From contig CM019214.1 in assembly GCA_009741485.1 (NCBI GenBank), forward strand, positions 2,562,566-2,626,565: a stretch of 64,000 nucleotides of DNA, in the 5' to 3' direction. Below, piece by piece: positions 50,601 to 62,668 of this stretch. The first letter of the stretch is position 1; each line of letters begins with the position of its first letter. Below the pieces are notes generated by a model. That model worked only from the letters and a program-made list of their open reading frames with translations, ran no database searches and had not been told where the DNA came from. The DNA is from Malurus cyaneus samueli (lineage: Eukaryota; Chordata; Aves; Passeriformes; Maluridae). Made by a program: the position numbers and the translations under genes.

Positions 50601-53600
50601 ATATTTTTGTTTTGTCTAAACTGCTGGAGGCCTTGCATGCTCTGCCCTTTACCTGATCTGACTCTATGACTGCATCTCCCACTGGTGTTAGTGGGAAGAA
50701 ACGCTGTTGATGGTCTCTGTCAGTGTTTTTGCACTGGAGGGACAACCAAGCTAGCTGGAATTAAAACAGAGAAGCAGCAGTCTAGCTGTGGTCATAAAGA
50801 AACCCCATGCCTTTGTGGGAATAGTGCTTCCACCAGGCTGTCTTGCTGGTTTACAAATAGCTTTAAGGATTTGCTCCAGCAATACTTCCTGCCTCATGAT
50901 CCAAATATGCTCCTTGAAATGACTGGAACTGCTTTATTTTCTTCACATAAATGTTAATTTCTTTTCAAAGCAGTGATGAAAAATTAAAAAGGAATGAATG
51001 AACACTCACATTTTGCTCTACTTTTTACTTAGCTATAAAGGAACAATTTCAAGAAAGCAGTGAGTTCTGATGGCACAAGATGGGCAGTGATTTCTCAGGT
51101 TAAAGGTGGCTGAGAAACTCTTCAACTCCACGCTGTTCTGTTGCAAATGGCTTGTATCATATAACCACCCAGAAGGAAAATGTATTTTGAAGCCTAGCTG
51201 TGAGAGAGGTGGAATGATTGCATAGTGGAAAATACCTCTTTGCACAGTTTATAGCAAGGAAATGTACTGCTTGGAAAACTTTTCAGAGGTTCTATTTTTG
51301 TGTTAAGGACCATACAAATATAAATGCAGAGTGGCAGGTTAGGGCAGGAACAGTGACACTTTGTGAGCCATTTCTGGCTGTCCTTAGCTCCCTTATCATT
51401 CTCCACTGAGCTGTCACCTCCCGAGGCATTGAACTATCATTTCCAGGACTTATGATTTGGTGGAAGGGAAGCCATTCTTTTGAAGCAGAGGAGAATTTAT
51501 GCCAATAGTTCAGAAAGGACCACAGAAAATTGCTGCCTGCCTCAATGAAATTTGCTTCCAGGGCTTTTTCCCCTAGCTACTTTTTAATGGGGTGTGCGAT
51601 TAGTCGGGAAGCAAAGTTGACTTACATTTACAGATTGCATCATCTTTGCTGAATACCAGGAATCCCCAAGGCTCTGGCACTGCTCTCACTAAAACAGCAG
51701 GCTTTTCTGAATGGCTTGCATTTCTCCTGCCATTAATTCTCCTTTAGCTTTTTCTGCTTGTCTGTTTCTCTTTGCCTGCCTAGTAAACTAAACTAACCTT
51801 ATTTACCTCCCTCAGGTATTTTTTAGATTTTTCCCTGCGATTAGTCATCTGTGTCAAGAGAAAACTGAAGCAGGTTTACAGTATTGCTAGAGCAAAGGCT
51901 GCTTACATGAGAAAGAAGGGTCTAGCTTCCAGATTCATTGACAGAATTAAGGAAATTTGCCTGTTGAGGAGGTTTCTTAAAAGGTTTTTTGTTTGTTTTT
52001 CTCTCTTGGCTTTAACCTGAATATGTCTTCTGGTGTTGTATCATGTGGGCTATTGCTGCTAATTGCAAAATATGTCACATTAATTCCAGAACACAGTGAT
52101 ATTTGGGCCCACTTGTGCAGATCCTGCGAAAGTATAAGAGGTCTAAGCTTAGTGCTTAGTGCTTAGTGCTTTTAATTTAAAAACAATAAATGGCATTTCT
52201 ATTTGTCGTTTATCCATTACAAAATTTTAAAGGCAAATGGCTTTTCCTCTAAATGCAAAGCAATCAACTCTTTGAGACTGAAATATAAGATTTCCTGTGG
52301 TGGATTAGGCTATTTTGTCTGTAGTATTCTGATGCTGTCTGTGACAAGTAGCAGAAAGGTAGAGTAGAAAAGAAGAAACGTAACTTCTTTTAAAGCAACT
52401 TTTTAAAGTAACTTTATGGTTACCTGCACAAAATCTTGGCTCATGCTTGGGTCTTCTGGATATTATAATAACAGCTTTTAAGGATAATATGATTTATTTT
52501 TCATTCCTAAAATTCAAATGTATAAAAACTTTACCCTTCATCCCCATCTATGCCATTGATAATACACCCAGTCTGAAGTTATTGTTATTATGTTATTGCC
52601 TACATCTTTAGGTGAAGGTTAGGAGGAAGTGAAAGCACAGAAGTGGTGCTAGGCTTAGCACACTTGTGCTTACATTTAGCACACAACCAAGCTTTTTCCA
52701 ACACAGCTGATAAGAAAGGTTAGTCTAAATCAGAGTATTTGAGATTGTACACAGTACCTGATAACTGCCATGTATCCTTTATGATGTTAAAACAGGGTAA
52801 ATGCAGCTCATATTTTACAGTCCTGGTTAACAGTCCCTGGCCTTGCTGTGTTCAGGCTTTCCATTCTTTCCCTGATGTATTAGGAGTAGGAAGGAGCTGT
52901 TGGCAAATTCTGCAGAGCCTGATGGTGTATGAAGGATCTGGGCCATGTAAAACCACAGGTATGGGTTTTTTCCTCTCCTATTTTGCATTTGTATTTTTCT
53001 GCATGTTCTTCAAGAGGAGGTTCAGTGGGTTTCCTCTGCCCAATTTTGTTAGTTAAAAGTCTGGAGTAGGAGGTCTTGAGGAAGAATTTTTTCAAGATCC
53101 TGACAATGACATAGTCATGGGTGACCAGCAATACTGTGTTCATAGTCTTAGCTGGAGGAGTAGACATGACCATGGATGAATAATGGGAAGGATAAGTGAC
53201 AGGAAGAGATTCTGCAGGGCACAGGACCTCAGCAGAGCATCTACCTCCTCATAAAAACTTCCCTTTCTACTTTTAAGGTCTTTACTGCTATTACATGCTT
53301 GAAGACAGCTGGGCCATTCCTATAAACTTGCTTGTGGGCTCCTAATCCTGGGAAAGCACTGTTTTTGTAAAATAAATATAATTAGTATTTGCATCACATT
53401 TTAGTTCGTATGTAAAACTTTTAGTGTGCTCTGCAAAATTATTCAATCTCTTCATAATCAATGCAAGTTGTCAGATTCCATGGCATAAACAGAGAAGCCT
53501 ATGCTACATAATTTCAACATTTTAAATGCCATATTTTGTGCCAGAATTCCCCTTGCCCCACTTTGACTGCATTCCTGTGTCTTCTGATGCGCAGGATGGA

Positions 53601-54162
53601 ATGTCAGTTTGGAATAAGGAGATAGCACAAAATATATGGAAATTGGAGGAGGTGGTGGATCTGAGGGCAGACAGCATCCTATTTCTGTACCTACTGAAAA
53701 AGGATGTAAGCAAGCCATCCCCAAAGTCCTTAGAATTTGAAAGGAGAACACCAAAAGTTGTTCAGCTTGGAAAAATGGCACTGCCCTAGAGATGCTCAGG
53801 GAAGGCAGCATCAAATGTTAAAGGAAATAGGAAGCCCACAGCAGATGCTGGAGGGGTACCTGCTCCTTTCTAGCTGAGGCTGGTGAGTTAGGGGACAGCA
53901 ACTGAGATTTCCTGCAAGATGGTTCTACTTAAGTCTGCAGCTGGCAGTCATAGTGCCAAAGAGAAGATTTAATCCAGAGAATGGTTTGGCACAATAACAA
54001 ATGAAAGCAAAAGTGGCCCTGAATGAATAGATATGGAAAAATGTTCTAAACACTAATGGTGTAAGGTTCTGGAGCAACTCTCAAGGAGAGGCGCTGAGGA
54101 AGGGGAAAGAGGATGTCAGTGGTTCTGAGAGGGATGTTGCTGCCATTTGGTGGATAGTGGTG
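47646..54162. other. No gene recognised
   Basis: About 6.5 kb without supported features, apart from a T run at about 50099-50112 and three AGTGCTT units at about 52148-52170. The open frame at 53526-53789 has no family resemblance. Confidence 0.4.
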
Positions 54163-54168
54163 GGTATT

Positions 54169-54655
54169 TGTAGAAGGATCTCAGTTAGGTGAATCTCTGT
54201 TAGACAGGTTCTTTTGGGAACGAGGTCATGAATTGCTGTTACTGAGCAACCCAGACTGCAAGATAGAACAGGATGAAATAGAAGAGGATGGGAAACAGGA
54301 GGACGTGACTACAGCAGTGTAACATGTACCTCACACTGACCATGAAGAAAAAACATAGTAAGAAGCAAAAACAAAGAGCAATTGAAGAACAATAGGATGC
54401 TTGAAGAAAGTGCAAAGTTCTGAGAACCTTTGCAAGGCATGCAAAAACACGCTTTTGCAAATATACCAATCATATGCTGAAATGTAATAGACAGACTGTC
54501 AAATTAACCAATGAATAATTGCTAATCATATGAAAGGCATTCTAATCATAAGAAGGCTGGCTTATGAAAGTAGATAAAAAGGAGCTTGTATTAGACATAA
54601 ACGGATCATGGTCATCATATTGGTGTCTGTGTGACCCTGTGTCCCGTTGACCACA
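54169..54655 (+). mobile_element. Solo LTR, diverged relative of the ERVK-like family
   Basis: This 487-bp element starts TGTAGAAGG and ends TGACCACA. It is flanked by identical GGTATT copies at 54163-54168 and 54656-54661, a perfect 6-bp target duplication. A 30-bp core at 54451-54480 (GCTTTTGCAAA, TACCAATC, TATGCTGA) matches 27 of 30 positions with 999-1028 of LTR copy 1. A TATA-like GATAAAAAGGAGCTTGT (from about 54573) also matches GATAAAAGAGGCTTGT of copy 1. Outside these blocks the sequences differ, so it is a related but separate subfamily. No canonical AATAAA is kept and there is no internal region. Confidence 0.82.
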
Positions 54656-54661
54656 GGTATT

Positions 54662-57600
54662 AACAACCAGGTTTGTGAGGGACACAGTTCTGATTGAGGT
54701 GCTCAATTACCAATTTCTGGTGTAAGACCAGAATGCCAAGACACCTTAGTCAGCCTATTTTACTGTCTGATCCGAATCATGATGGTCAAATCTCTTGTTT
54801 AATAAATGTTGCAACAGCACCATTTCCTTTCTGTCTGCTTACCTAGCTTTTGTGACAGGCAGGAAGAGCAGGTCTAACTGACCAAAAACATGGTTTGTGT
54901 CTGACATCAGATGTAGTAAAATGTGGCATTCAGAAATTGCCCTTCAGATCTTGTAAAAATGCAAAATGATCTGGTTCTGGCCACTCTGGAGATTCAAGTA
55001 TTGCTCTACTTAAGATGAGATGTTAACGGCGTCTGTGAAAATTCAGGTGGAAAACCACTGCAGTTTTGGCCATAATTTCATATCTTTTTGACTCTCTGAA
55101 ATACTTGTTTTTCAGTTGTAGTGCTAAAACATGCCTGTATTCTTTGTCTCAGGAAACTACAAAACCCAATCATTTAAATCAACATTGTTTAAATCAGGGA
55201 GACTTGGTGGCCTCCAGTATGGCCTTCAAATGCTGTATTTTCAGATAAAGAGCAAGACTTCTACCAACTCACTAGAAGTCAATACTTAACAATAGCTCTT
55301 TTTCGGAACCCCAATGAAAGATGCCTACTGTGTCTAAAAAATGGGTTATTTTAGCTCTAAATTGCCACTTGCCTCCTACTCAGTATTCTGACACTTGGGA
55401 CTATTTCTGCTTCATCCTTGAAAGCTTTCCCAGTACATATTATCAAGCTGAAACTCATAAGCAAAGTCCTGTCCTTGCATGACTTTTTCCTCTCATTTAA
55501 ATAAATTAAGAAAAGGCCAAACAAAAAAAAAAACCCTTGAATTTTGTTCCTCTTTGCTGATGAAGATCTACATAGCTAGCTCCTGAATGAGTCATCAGAC
55601 TCCTCAACTGATAACTTATCAATTAGATTTGTCTGTGCCCACCTTTTCTATGCATGAAGTATAAGTGATCTATGCTGAAAGGTTAAACCTTTTCTTTTTA
55701 ATTTATGCCATTTCATAGTACAAGCCAGGTCATCTTAGTACCAGTTACTTTATAAAGTCCAACTGTTTTAACTCAGGTACTTCTGTCATTGTGGTTTATT
55801 GTTCAGACAGTGTGCCATATAAGATCTTTTTTAAAAATCTCTAGATTTCTGTCTGTACCCAGACTTTTCTCATCCGGTTTAAAATTTGTTTTTACCTTTC
55901 AACCCTATGTGAATTTCCAGGCAGAGTTTCCAGAGCTCTAGTTATGTCAGCTCTTTAGATCTGGTGCCTTAAGACAAGAAAATCTGAATGCTTCCCATAT
56001 AAGAACAGAGATGGGAGGGTTTTACACATCAGAGAAAAAATCCATTTTATTTCTTGTCTAGCATGACCATTTGTTTTCAAAGATCCTTATAGCTGACTAC
56101 ACTGCTATCAGGATTAAAACCCTTTGTGTGGCTCTGAATTCAGAGAAGATTAGACGTATTTGAAGAATTTAATTTACAGCCATATGCAGAAACTTAAAAA
56201 CCAATTTTTTTTTGGAGAGCTGTTTAGTTTGCTCTTAGTGCTGCCATTCTACAGCAAAAAACACAGGAAGGATGTCTCAGTTTAACAGAACAAATAAAGA
56301 TCTTCCCAAACATGAGAAACTTAAAAAAAATCTTAATATTAGAACATTAACAAAACATTACCTTTTGGAGTAATATTGAAATTTTCCCCTAATTAATATG
56401 AGAAGTGTGTTGGTTTCAGGAACCAACTAACTGATTTGATGGAAGATTAAAATATACTTTCTCCTTTAACCAGTTGACTCCTCACTAAAGAGATGAGAGG
56501 CTTGATGCAGAGAACTGGAATTACAGGACATGTGCTTTGCTGTGCTCATAGTTGTGATTAAAGTCAAAGCAGAAAAGGAAGCTGATTCTGCTTATATGGC
56601 TCTTCTTATGGAATTGAATGGACTGAAAGTCTGCGTATGCTTCACACGCTGCTCTTTGTGACCAGAAGAAGAATCAGGGATGGAGGTCAGGGAGTTCAGT
56701 CAGTAATTCCTTTGGGATAGAGAAACTCATTAAGCTTAAAAAGAGTAGGAGAGTTCCAGGCATCAGAGTTTCTGACAGTCTCACTTGTGTTTCTCACTGC
56801 AAGAACACTTCACGGTGAACTTTCAATAGTAGCTTATTCAGTGCTGAAACAGCCACTAAAGCTTTCAGAGTGGTTGTGCCTTTGGAAAGGAAGAATCTGA
56901 AGGAGAAGAACCCTGAAAAATGAAATAAAGGAGGTGGGAATTCTCGGTGTCTAGGCCATGGCAGAATTAAAATTTTGCTGTGTGTGCCACAGTTTGAAAT
57001 GAAGCAGACTAAAATATCTCCTTTTCTTGAAAACTCCATAGTGAATCCCAACTATGTGCTTAAGACTTACTATTCTCACTGGAAATGAAACATCAGAAAA
57101 AAAAAGTCTACTTGCAGAGAAGTGCTCTAATTAGTCACTTTCTGTACCCCATGGCTCTACTCTTGCAATGACATTGACGCAGGAGTCGTTTCTGTCCAGC
57201 AGCATCTCCAACTCTCTGCTTTCATGTGGCTGCTTCTGCTTCACTTATTTTGACTCCTCTGCCTTCCATCTGATTTCCAAATTTGTATTTGGCTCTGGCT
57301 ACCCAAGTGCATGTCTAGACATGTGAGTTTGCTCTGGTAATGACGCATCCCTTTCCTTGATGATGATGATGTAATTTTTCCATCAATCCTGGTTTTGGTG
57401 AAGAATTTAGTAATAGCGATCATTCACATGAAGCATCAATAACATCTGCTCGTCCTCTTTTTTCATAGACTCGCCTCTCTTTGAAAGGACCATCTGTTTC
57501 AGAGTACTTGCACTCTTCTGAAATGCCCCTTTTCCTTTTACTTTTTTGTTTGAGAATTTTATTCCTGCCTTTCCATTCAGCTCTGTAAAACTCCACCTTC

Positions 57601-60483
57601 TTCTGGTTCTGATAAATGTCTTTTGAATTTTGTTCTTTCCATTATGTCATGTTCTCATGATTCTGTTGTGCCTTAATTTTCTTTCAGTGCCTTGCCTCTT
57701 CTTAGTCCTTTTAACTCTGTTCCCAGAAACTCTTCAGATAAGTGACCATAATGATTTGGTCTAAAGTGACACTTGTGAAGCCACTATGATGTCAGATTTC
57801 CCTATGGTAAAATATAAACTATATATGCTGTTACACTCAGTGAACTACAGTTTTGTTTCTTTTTCCCAGCTTCATCCTAAACTAAGCACATCTTTGTCTA
57901 ATCACTGCTACTAAAAAATTAGTGCCATTCCACATGGTGCAGAGGTTTTTTGGAAAAAAAAACAAAACAAACCAAACCAAAAATAATTCTTCTTCAGAAA
58001 TACTTTCAAAACTGCCAAAATGACTGTTGTAATTTGCTAGACATATTCTTCTAACATAACCTTGGTTAAGCCAAGATATGATGCTTAAAATATTTACCAG
58101 GAAGTTTGTTTTTCCTCCTAAAGACTGTGTGATAAAGGCTCTTCATTTACCCGTGAATATTTTGTTAGAGAGAAAATCATATGTGATATTTCAAACTTCA
58201 CAAAGATAAATAGGCTTCATACCCAAACAGTGTGTTTTGGAAATCAGAAGGGCTCAATCTCTGTGTAACTGAATTGTGCTTTGTGATCTTTTCCTTGCCA
58301 TGCACTGGGTACAACAATAATGCTATCTTCAGACACCAGATGTCCCTAGGTTTGTTTTGTAAATACTTTTAGATCCTACAGTGAAAAATGCTGCATGAAG
58401 TTTACAGTTAATGATGTCCAACATAAAGAAAAGATACTGTGAATCTACCTTATGTTTTTTTTTTCAGCTGTTCTTATGGGTAGTGTCCTGGTTACATCCC
58501 AAGGCAAAATCCTGTCTGAATTTCTCGTTCATTTTAACTGGAATAAATGCCATAAGTTTAGTCACATAGAGGAAGTATTCACAGTGTTCCTCTTCAGGCA
58601 ATTCATTCAGATGATTAAGTTAGGAAAACTGGTCTCCTTAAGATCCCTCTGTCAGTGGAGTGGGACGTTCCTCCAGATGACAACTGACAGCAGGAGCTTA
58701 ACAAATGTGTCAGTAGCTGTATCTGTACTGGTAAAAAGGAGGAGGTAGAAAAGATTGCACCCACATTCTTTTGGCAGATCTTTTCTAGGTCCAACCAGGT
58801 CCCTTTCCATAGCACTGAGCATGTCTGCATTTTCTTCTGGCCAGAGTGCATTGGCTAGATGGCCTTAAGACATAAGAATTTTTTCCTCAGTTCCAATTGC
58901 CTTAAATACTCTGATAGGCTGAGCTGCAAAATATTATGCATATTGGCCAGACAGTGGCCCCCATCTGGAGCAAACCAGCGCTATACTGCAACTTGGAGAA
59001 GTCTTGTAAGCTAACTTCATAACAAGCCTGGGGGCAAAACAAAATACATGAAATTAGAAGGAGAAGAACACCAGACTAAAGAAGTAAACACCAGAAGTGG
59101 ACTTACTGTGGCATGGGTGCTTGTTTCTTTTCTGGTTATTTTTTTTTGTTTGTTTGTTTGTTTTTTTCAGGGAACAGCTACTGAATGAAGCTGTGATGTT
59201 TCCACTGTTGCTAAGCAATGCCCAAGTCACCAACATCCCTGCCTCTTTTCTTTGGCTCTTCACTGGATCATTAAACACCAGACGTCAGCTCTGAAGTACA
59301 ATGTTGCCCCATATTTGATGAAATCCTTAATTATGGAAAAATTACAAAATAGGGAGGAAGACAGATGGAAACATTACAGAATTCTTTTATGTAGCTAAAC
59401 CAAGGCTTTGTTTACTGACTGGCAGCTCCCCTCTCTTTGGACTCGTGGCTCTGTCTTACTTCTCTTCCCATCTGTCCATGTCCTGATTTCCCTTTGGAGA
59501 TGCCAAGTTTGAGCCCAAGACTAGGCTGAGACTTGGAGCTCTTTAACATTCCCAGGCAGCCATGTGCAGTCATGTAGGTGGGAACAGGATCTCTGTGGGT
59601 TAACATTTACCTACTGGAAAGTTAATCCACTGTAATACTGCAACTCTTGAGCTAGGACAGTCATGGACAGTACCCAATTATGCCAGGCAGGGAATGAAGA
59701 TTGTTCCTGCCATGAAGAACTTGCAGTCAAAGTGCAAGATGGGAGCCAACAAGAGGTTATTCCACACTGATAGGGAAAATACATGCCGAAAACAAAGAGG
59801 TGCATTTCATTGTGTTTCTTTCTCCTTGTGCCTTTCAGTCAAGAACAACACTGCAGTGGAAGGGTGAAACAGTCTCACCTTAGGATCATTACAGTGCTTC
59901 TGAGTTCCTTTAGGTAGCTGTGTTATTTGTATTCTTACAAAAAAAGGACTACAGCAGGAACTCTCTTGTCCTTCATAGAGAAATTGCAATCAGTAACCAA
60001 AAACAGAAAAAGTGGGCATGGAAAAGACAATTAGGTCTAATCACTTTTGGAAATCCAGTTAGTTTTTCAGTAGTTGTTCACTAGCTTCTTGACTCTTCAG
60101 TATTCCAGTCTTTAATTGTGGTATGTTGCTTAAATGATATCTTTCATGGAAGTTTTGTCAATATTTTTTTTAAATAGTACTGATTTTAGAAGGTTTTTAA
60201 TCGTGAAAAAAGCATGGAAAAAGGTTGGTAAACAGGAATAATTTTAAAGGGAAAAAAGGATGTGCCTTTGTGGGGACAATAATAGATAGGCTAATGGATA
60301 AAAGATTATGGTGGTTTAGTCAGGTTCCACTGAAGGCTTAATCTCTTGTATGTTAGATCCAGCTGCCCATTGCCCAGGGGCCTCTTTTAGCTGTTGAGAG
60401 TTACTGGGACACAAGAGTGCTTCAGCCCATGTCCTACTTACACAGTCTTGCTTTGCAGGCTGCCAGAAATCTGTTGGCAAAAA
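54662..60483. other. No gene recognised
   Basis: AT-rich DNA with small simple tracts: CAAA-type at about 57951-57983, (GAT)n at about 57359-57372 and (TTTG)n at about 59141-59167. I see no exon or retroelement that I can defend. Confidence 0.4.
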
Positions 60484-60503
60484 NNNNNNNNNNNNNNNNN
60501 NNN
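60484..60503. other. Assembly gap, 20 N
   Basis: Twenty N bases between an A run and a T run. The true length and content are unknown. Any reading frame crossing it is meaningless. Confidence 0.98.
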
Positions 60504-61959
60504 TTTTTTTTTTTTTGAAGGAGACAACCTCCCCAGCTGCCTTGCATTGCTATTTTGGTTTCTTGGTACCATTTGCTGAACAACTGTGTGTGCTGCTATT
60601 CCTGTCATCCTGTGGGTTCAAGTTTACCAGGGCCACTAAGAGGGCTGGAGTTCTCTTGGCCAGGCACATGATGTAGGAGCACCTTCACGGTTCCTCATTC
60701 CCCCTCAGGTTTGTGGCTTTTCCAGGTCGTTTCCTGCTTGGTTTCAATCTTCTCCTCTAGGCAGGAGGCAGCAGAATCTCTTCTTCGTGACAGATGGTCT
60801 TCCTTGAAGCGAGTCCTTTGTAGCTCTGCTTTACTGCAAGCTCTCAGGGATCAGGGAATGGGACACTTTATTACAACAGTGGATCACCATTTACTCTTTT
60901 GGATTTTCCTTAACATCTATCAAACCTTAAAAAACAAAACAAAGGAGAGAGGCATTAGGGAGAAAGGAGGGTGAAAGGATGGTGAAAGGAAAATCAGAAA
61001 AGAAGGGAGAGTATTCTTGCACCAGTAGAGCAGGTCTGACCCTGCATCATTGCTCTCTACACATAATGAAACAATGAGTTGGGTCAAAGGGAAAGTATGG
61101 ACACAACATTTTGCTACCTGTGGGTAAAAATGTTTATAATAGGAAGTTATATATATAGATATATGTAGGCTCAATAATTACATGCTAGCCAATAACTCTG
61201 GAGCCATCAGAGCATCCTCTTTCAGTAGTGGACAGGAGCATTATTCTTTTGAATGACGTTGTGGTAATTGTTTTCAACAGATAATAGTATATTTTCCCAT
61301 GCTCAAATGCAGCTATACTTTTTTTTTACTTAGTTCTGGGAGAAAAGGTGTTTTCATAATCTAGAAAAATTGTTTGTTAAAAAATCAACTTGTTTTTTAC
61401 CTAAAAAATTACTTTTATAGGCATTCAGCATTGAACCTACTTAGTGTAACCCACTCTCGTCTGCCCACACGTACAAATACTCCCAGGTTTTTAGTACTTT
61501 GTGCTCTGTGGCAATCCAATCTCAGTGAGAGTTAACTGGTGTCTTTTTTCCTGCTTCCACTGTCAGCAGAATGGTACTGAAATAAGTATTATAGAATCTT
61601 CCTTTTTATTGAATATTAGGAATAACTTACTTCAGATGGCAGGTTGAATAGTCAAGAAATAAAACAAAAAATTAGAAAATGTTCCTTCCTGTATAATTTT
61701 AGTCACGTCCTTGCATGACTGAATTTAATAATAAAACTCTTACTGACTTCATCTGGGAGAGGTTTGTACTTAGTCTGAAATGTATTAGAAGAATAAGCCT
61801 AGAAATGGGGATGGATGCACTTGGCTTCTAAACCAAATGAGTTTGGTTCATTCCCCAAAGGAGGTAGAGGCCTGAGCCCTAAATGGTCCAACCATTCTTT
61901 TTGTTCCAATCTGTTCTCTCAAAATCCCCAGAGGCAGAATGGCTCAGTGAGCATCACTG
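60504..61959. other. No gene recognised
   Basis: Starts with a T run at the gap edge. A small (TA)n tract lies at about 61148-61166. No supported coding feature was found. Confidence 0.4.
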
Positions 61960-62245
61960 AGTGAGGTTGGAACACCAGTCATGCGACTGAGACATGAATA
62001 GAGTGTGGGTTTCCCAAGACTCATTTATCAAGGGGCAAAGAGAGTGGTGGGTAAAAGGAGGCTCACACATACCTCTCTCATGGCATGTGATCTGACTATG
62101 AGTGAACTGCTTTATCTCCATCACAGCCTAAGGGAGCTTTGAGCTCTGCCTGCTGAGCAACCTGACTCCATGGCGGTGATTCCTCTTGAGCTGGGAAGCC
62201 TCTCAAGGTTGCTCCTTGAGACTGGACCCTTCTTTGGTAGGTGAC
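61960..62245. mobile_element. Possible retroelement remnant into which LTR copy 3 inserted
   Basis: 'cccaagactcatttatcaag', 'gggcaaagagagtggtgggt' and 'aaaaggaggctcacacatac' vaguely resemble an avian LTR read on the minus strand. I could not define ends or find a second copy here. Treat as a weak suggestion. Confidence 0.25.
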
Positions 62246-62662
62246 TGTGGGGGAAAAAAGTGGCCCCACAAGCCCTGATTGTGAAACTCAGCCAATTATT
62301 GTGTATGACTGAGGCCTGGGAAAAGAAAGGGATGTTAACAGCCTACATGGAGGAGGAATAACACAACCTTGGCTACTGTTGAGAAAAGGAGGTTGGAATG
62401 TAGAATTGATAACGCAGGTGGCTGGAAATTATAAACATTACTAATACTGTAGCTTTTGCAAACTCACCAATTATGTTCTGATTACTAATTAAACAGCTGT
62501 CTCTTAACCAATGTATGTTTGACACAAATGTATACTCTGGCTGCTAAAGTGGATAACAGAAGCTTGTCCCACAATAAAGTCGTTCTTTCTCTCTGTTTTT
62601 TTCACCCACTTTTGTGTGTTTTGTATCTATACTTTTTTGTCTCTGTTTGGCCAGCAGCGACA
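62246..62662 (+). mobile_element. Solo LTR copy 3, ERVK-like family, longer form
   Basis: This 417-bp element starts TGTGGGGGAAAAAAG and ends CAGCGACA. It is flanked by ggtgac (62240-62245) and ggcgac (62663-62668), a 6-bp target duplication with one mismatch. From TGTTAAC (62333) onward it aligns along its length with copies 1 and 2, including AATAAA at 62573-62578. It carries about 78 bp of extra 5' sequence that copies 1 and 2 lack. The TATA-like box is mutated. No internal region adjoins. Confidence 0.88.
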
Positions 62663-62668
62663 GGCGAC

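Noticed and set aside
871..62662. Solo LTRs as ends of one very large provirus
   Set aside because: Orientations differ, each copy has its own 6-bp duplication, and no gag, pol or env remnant lies between them.
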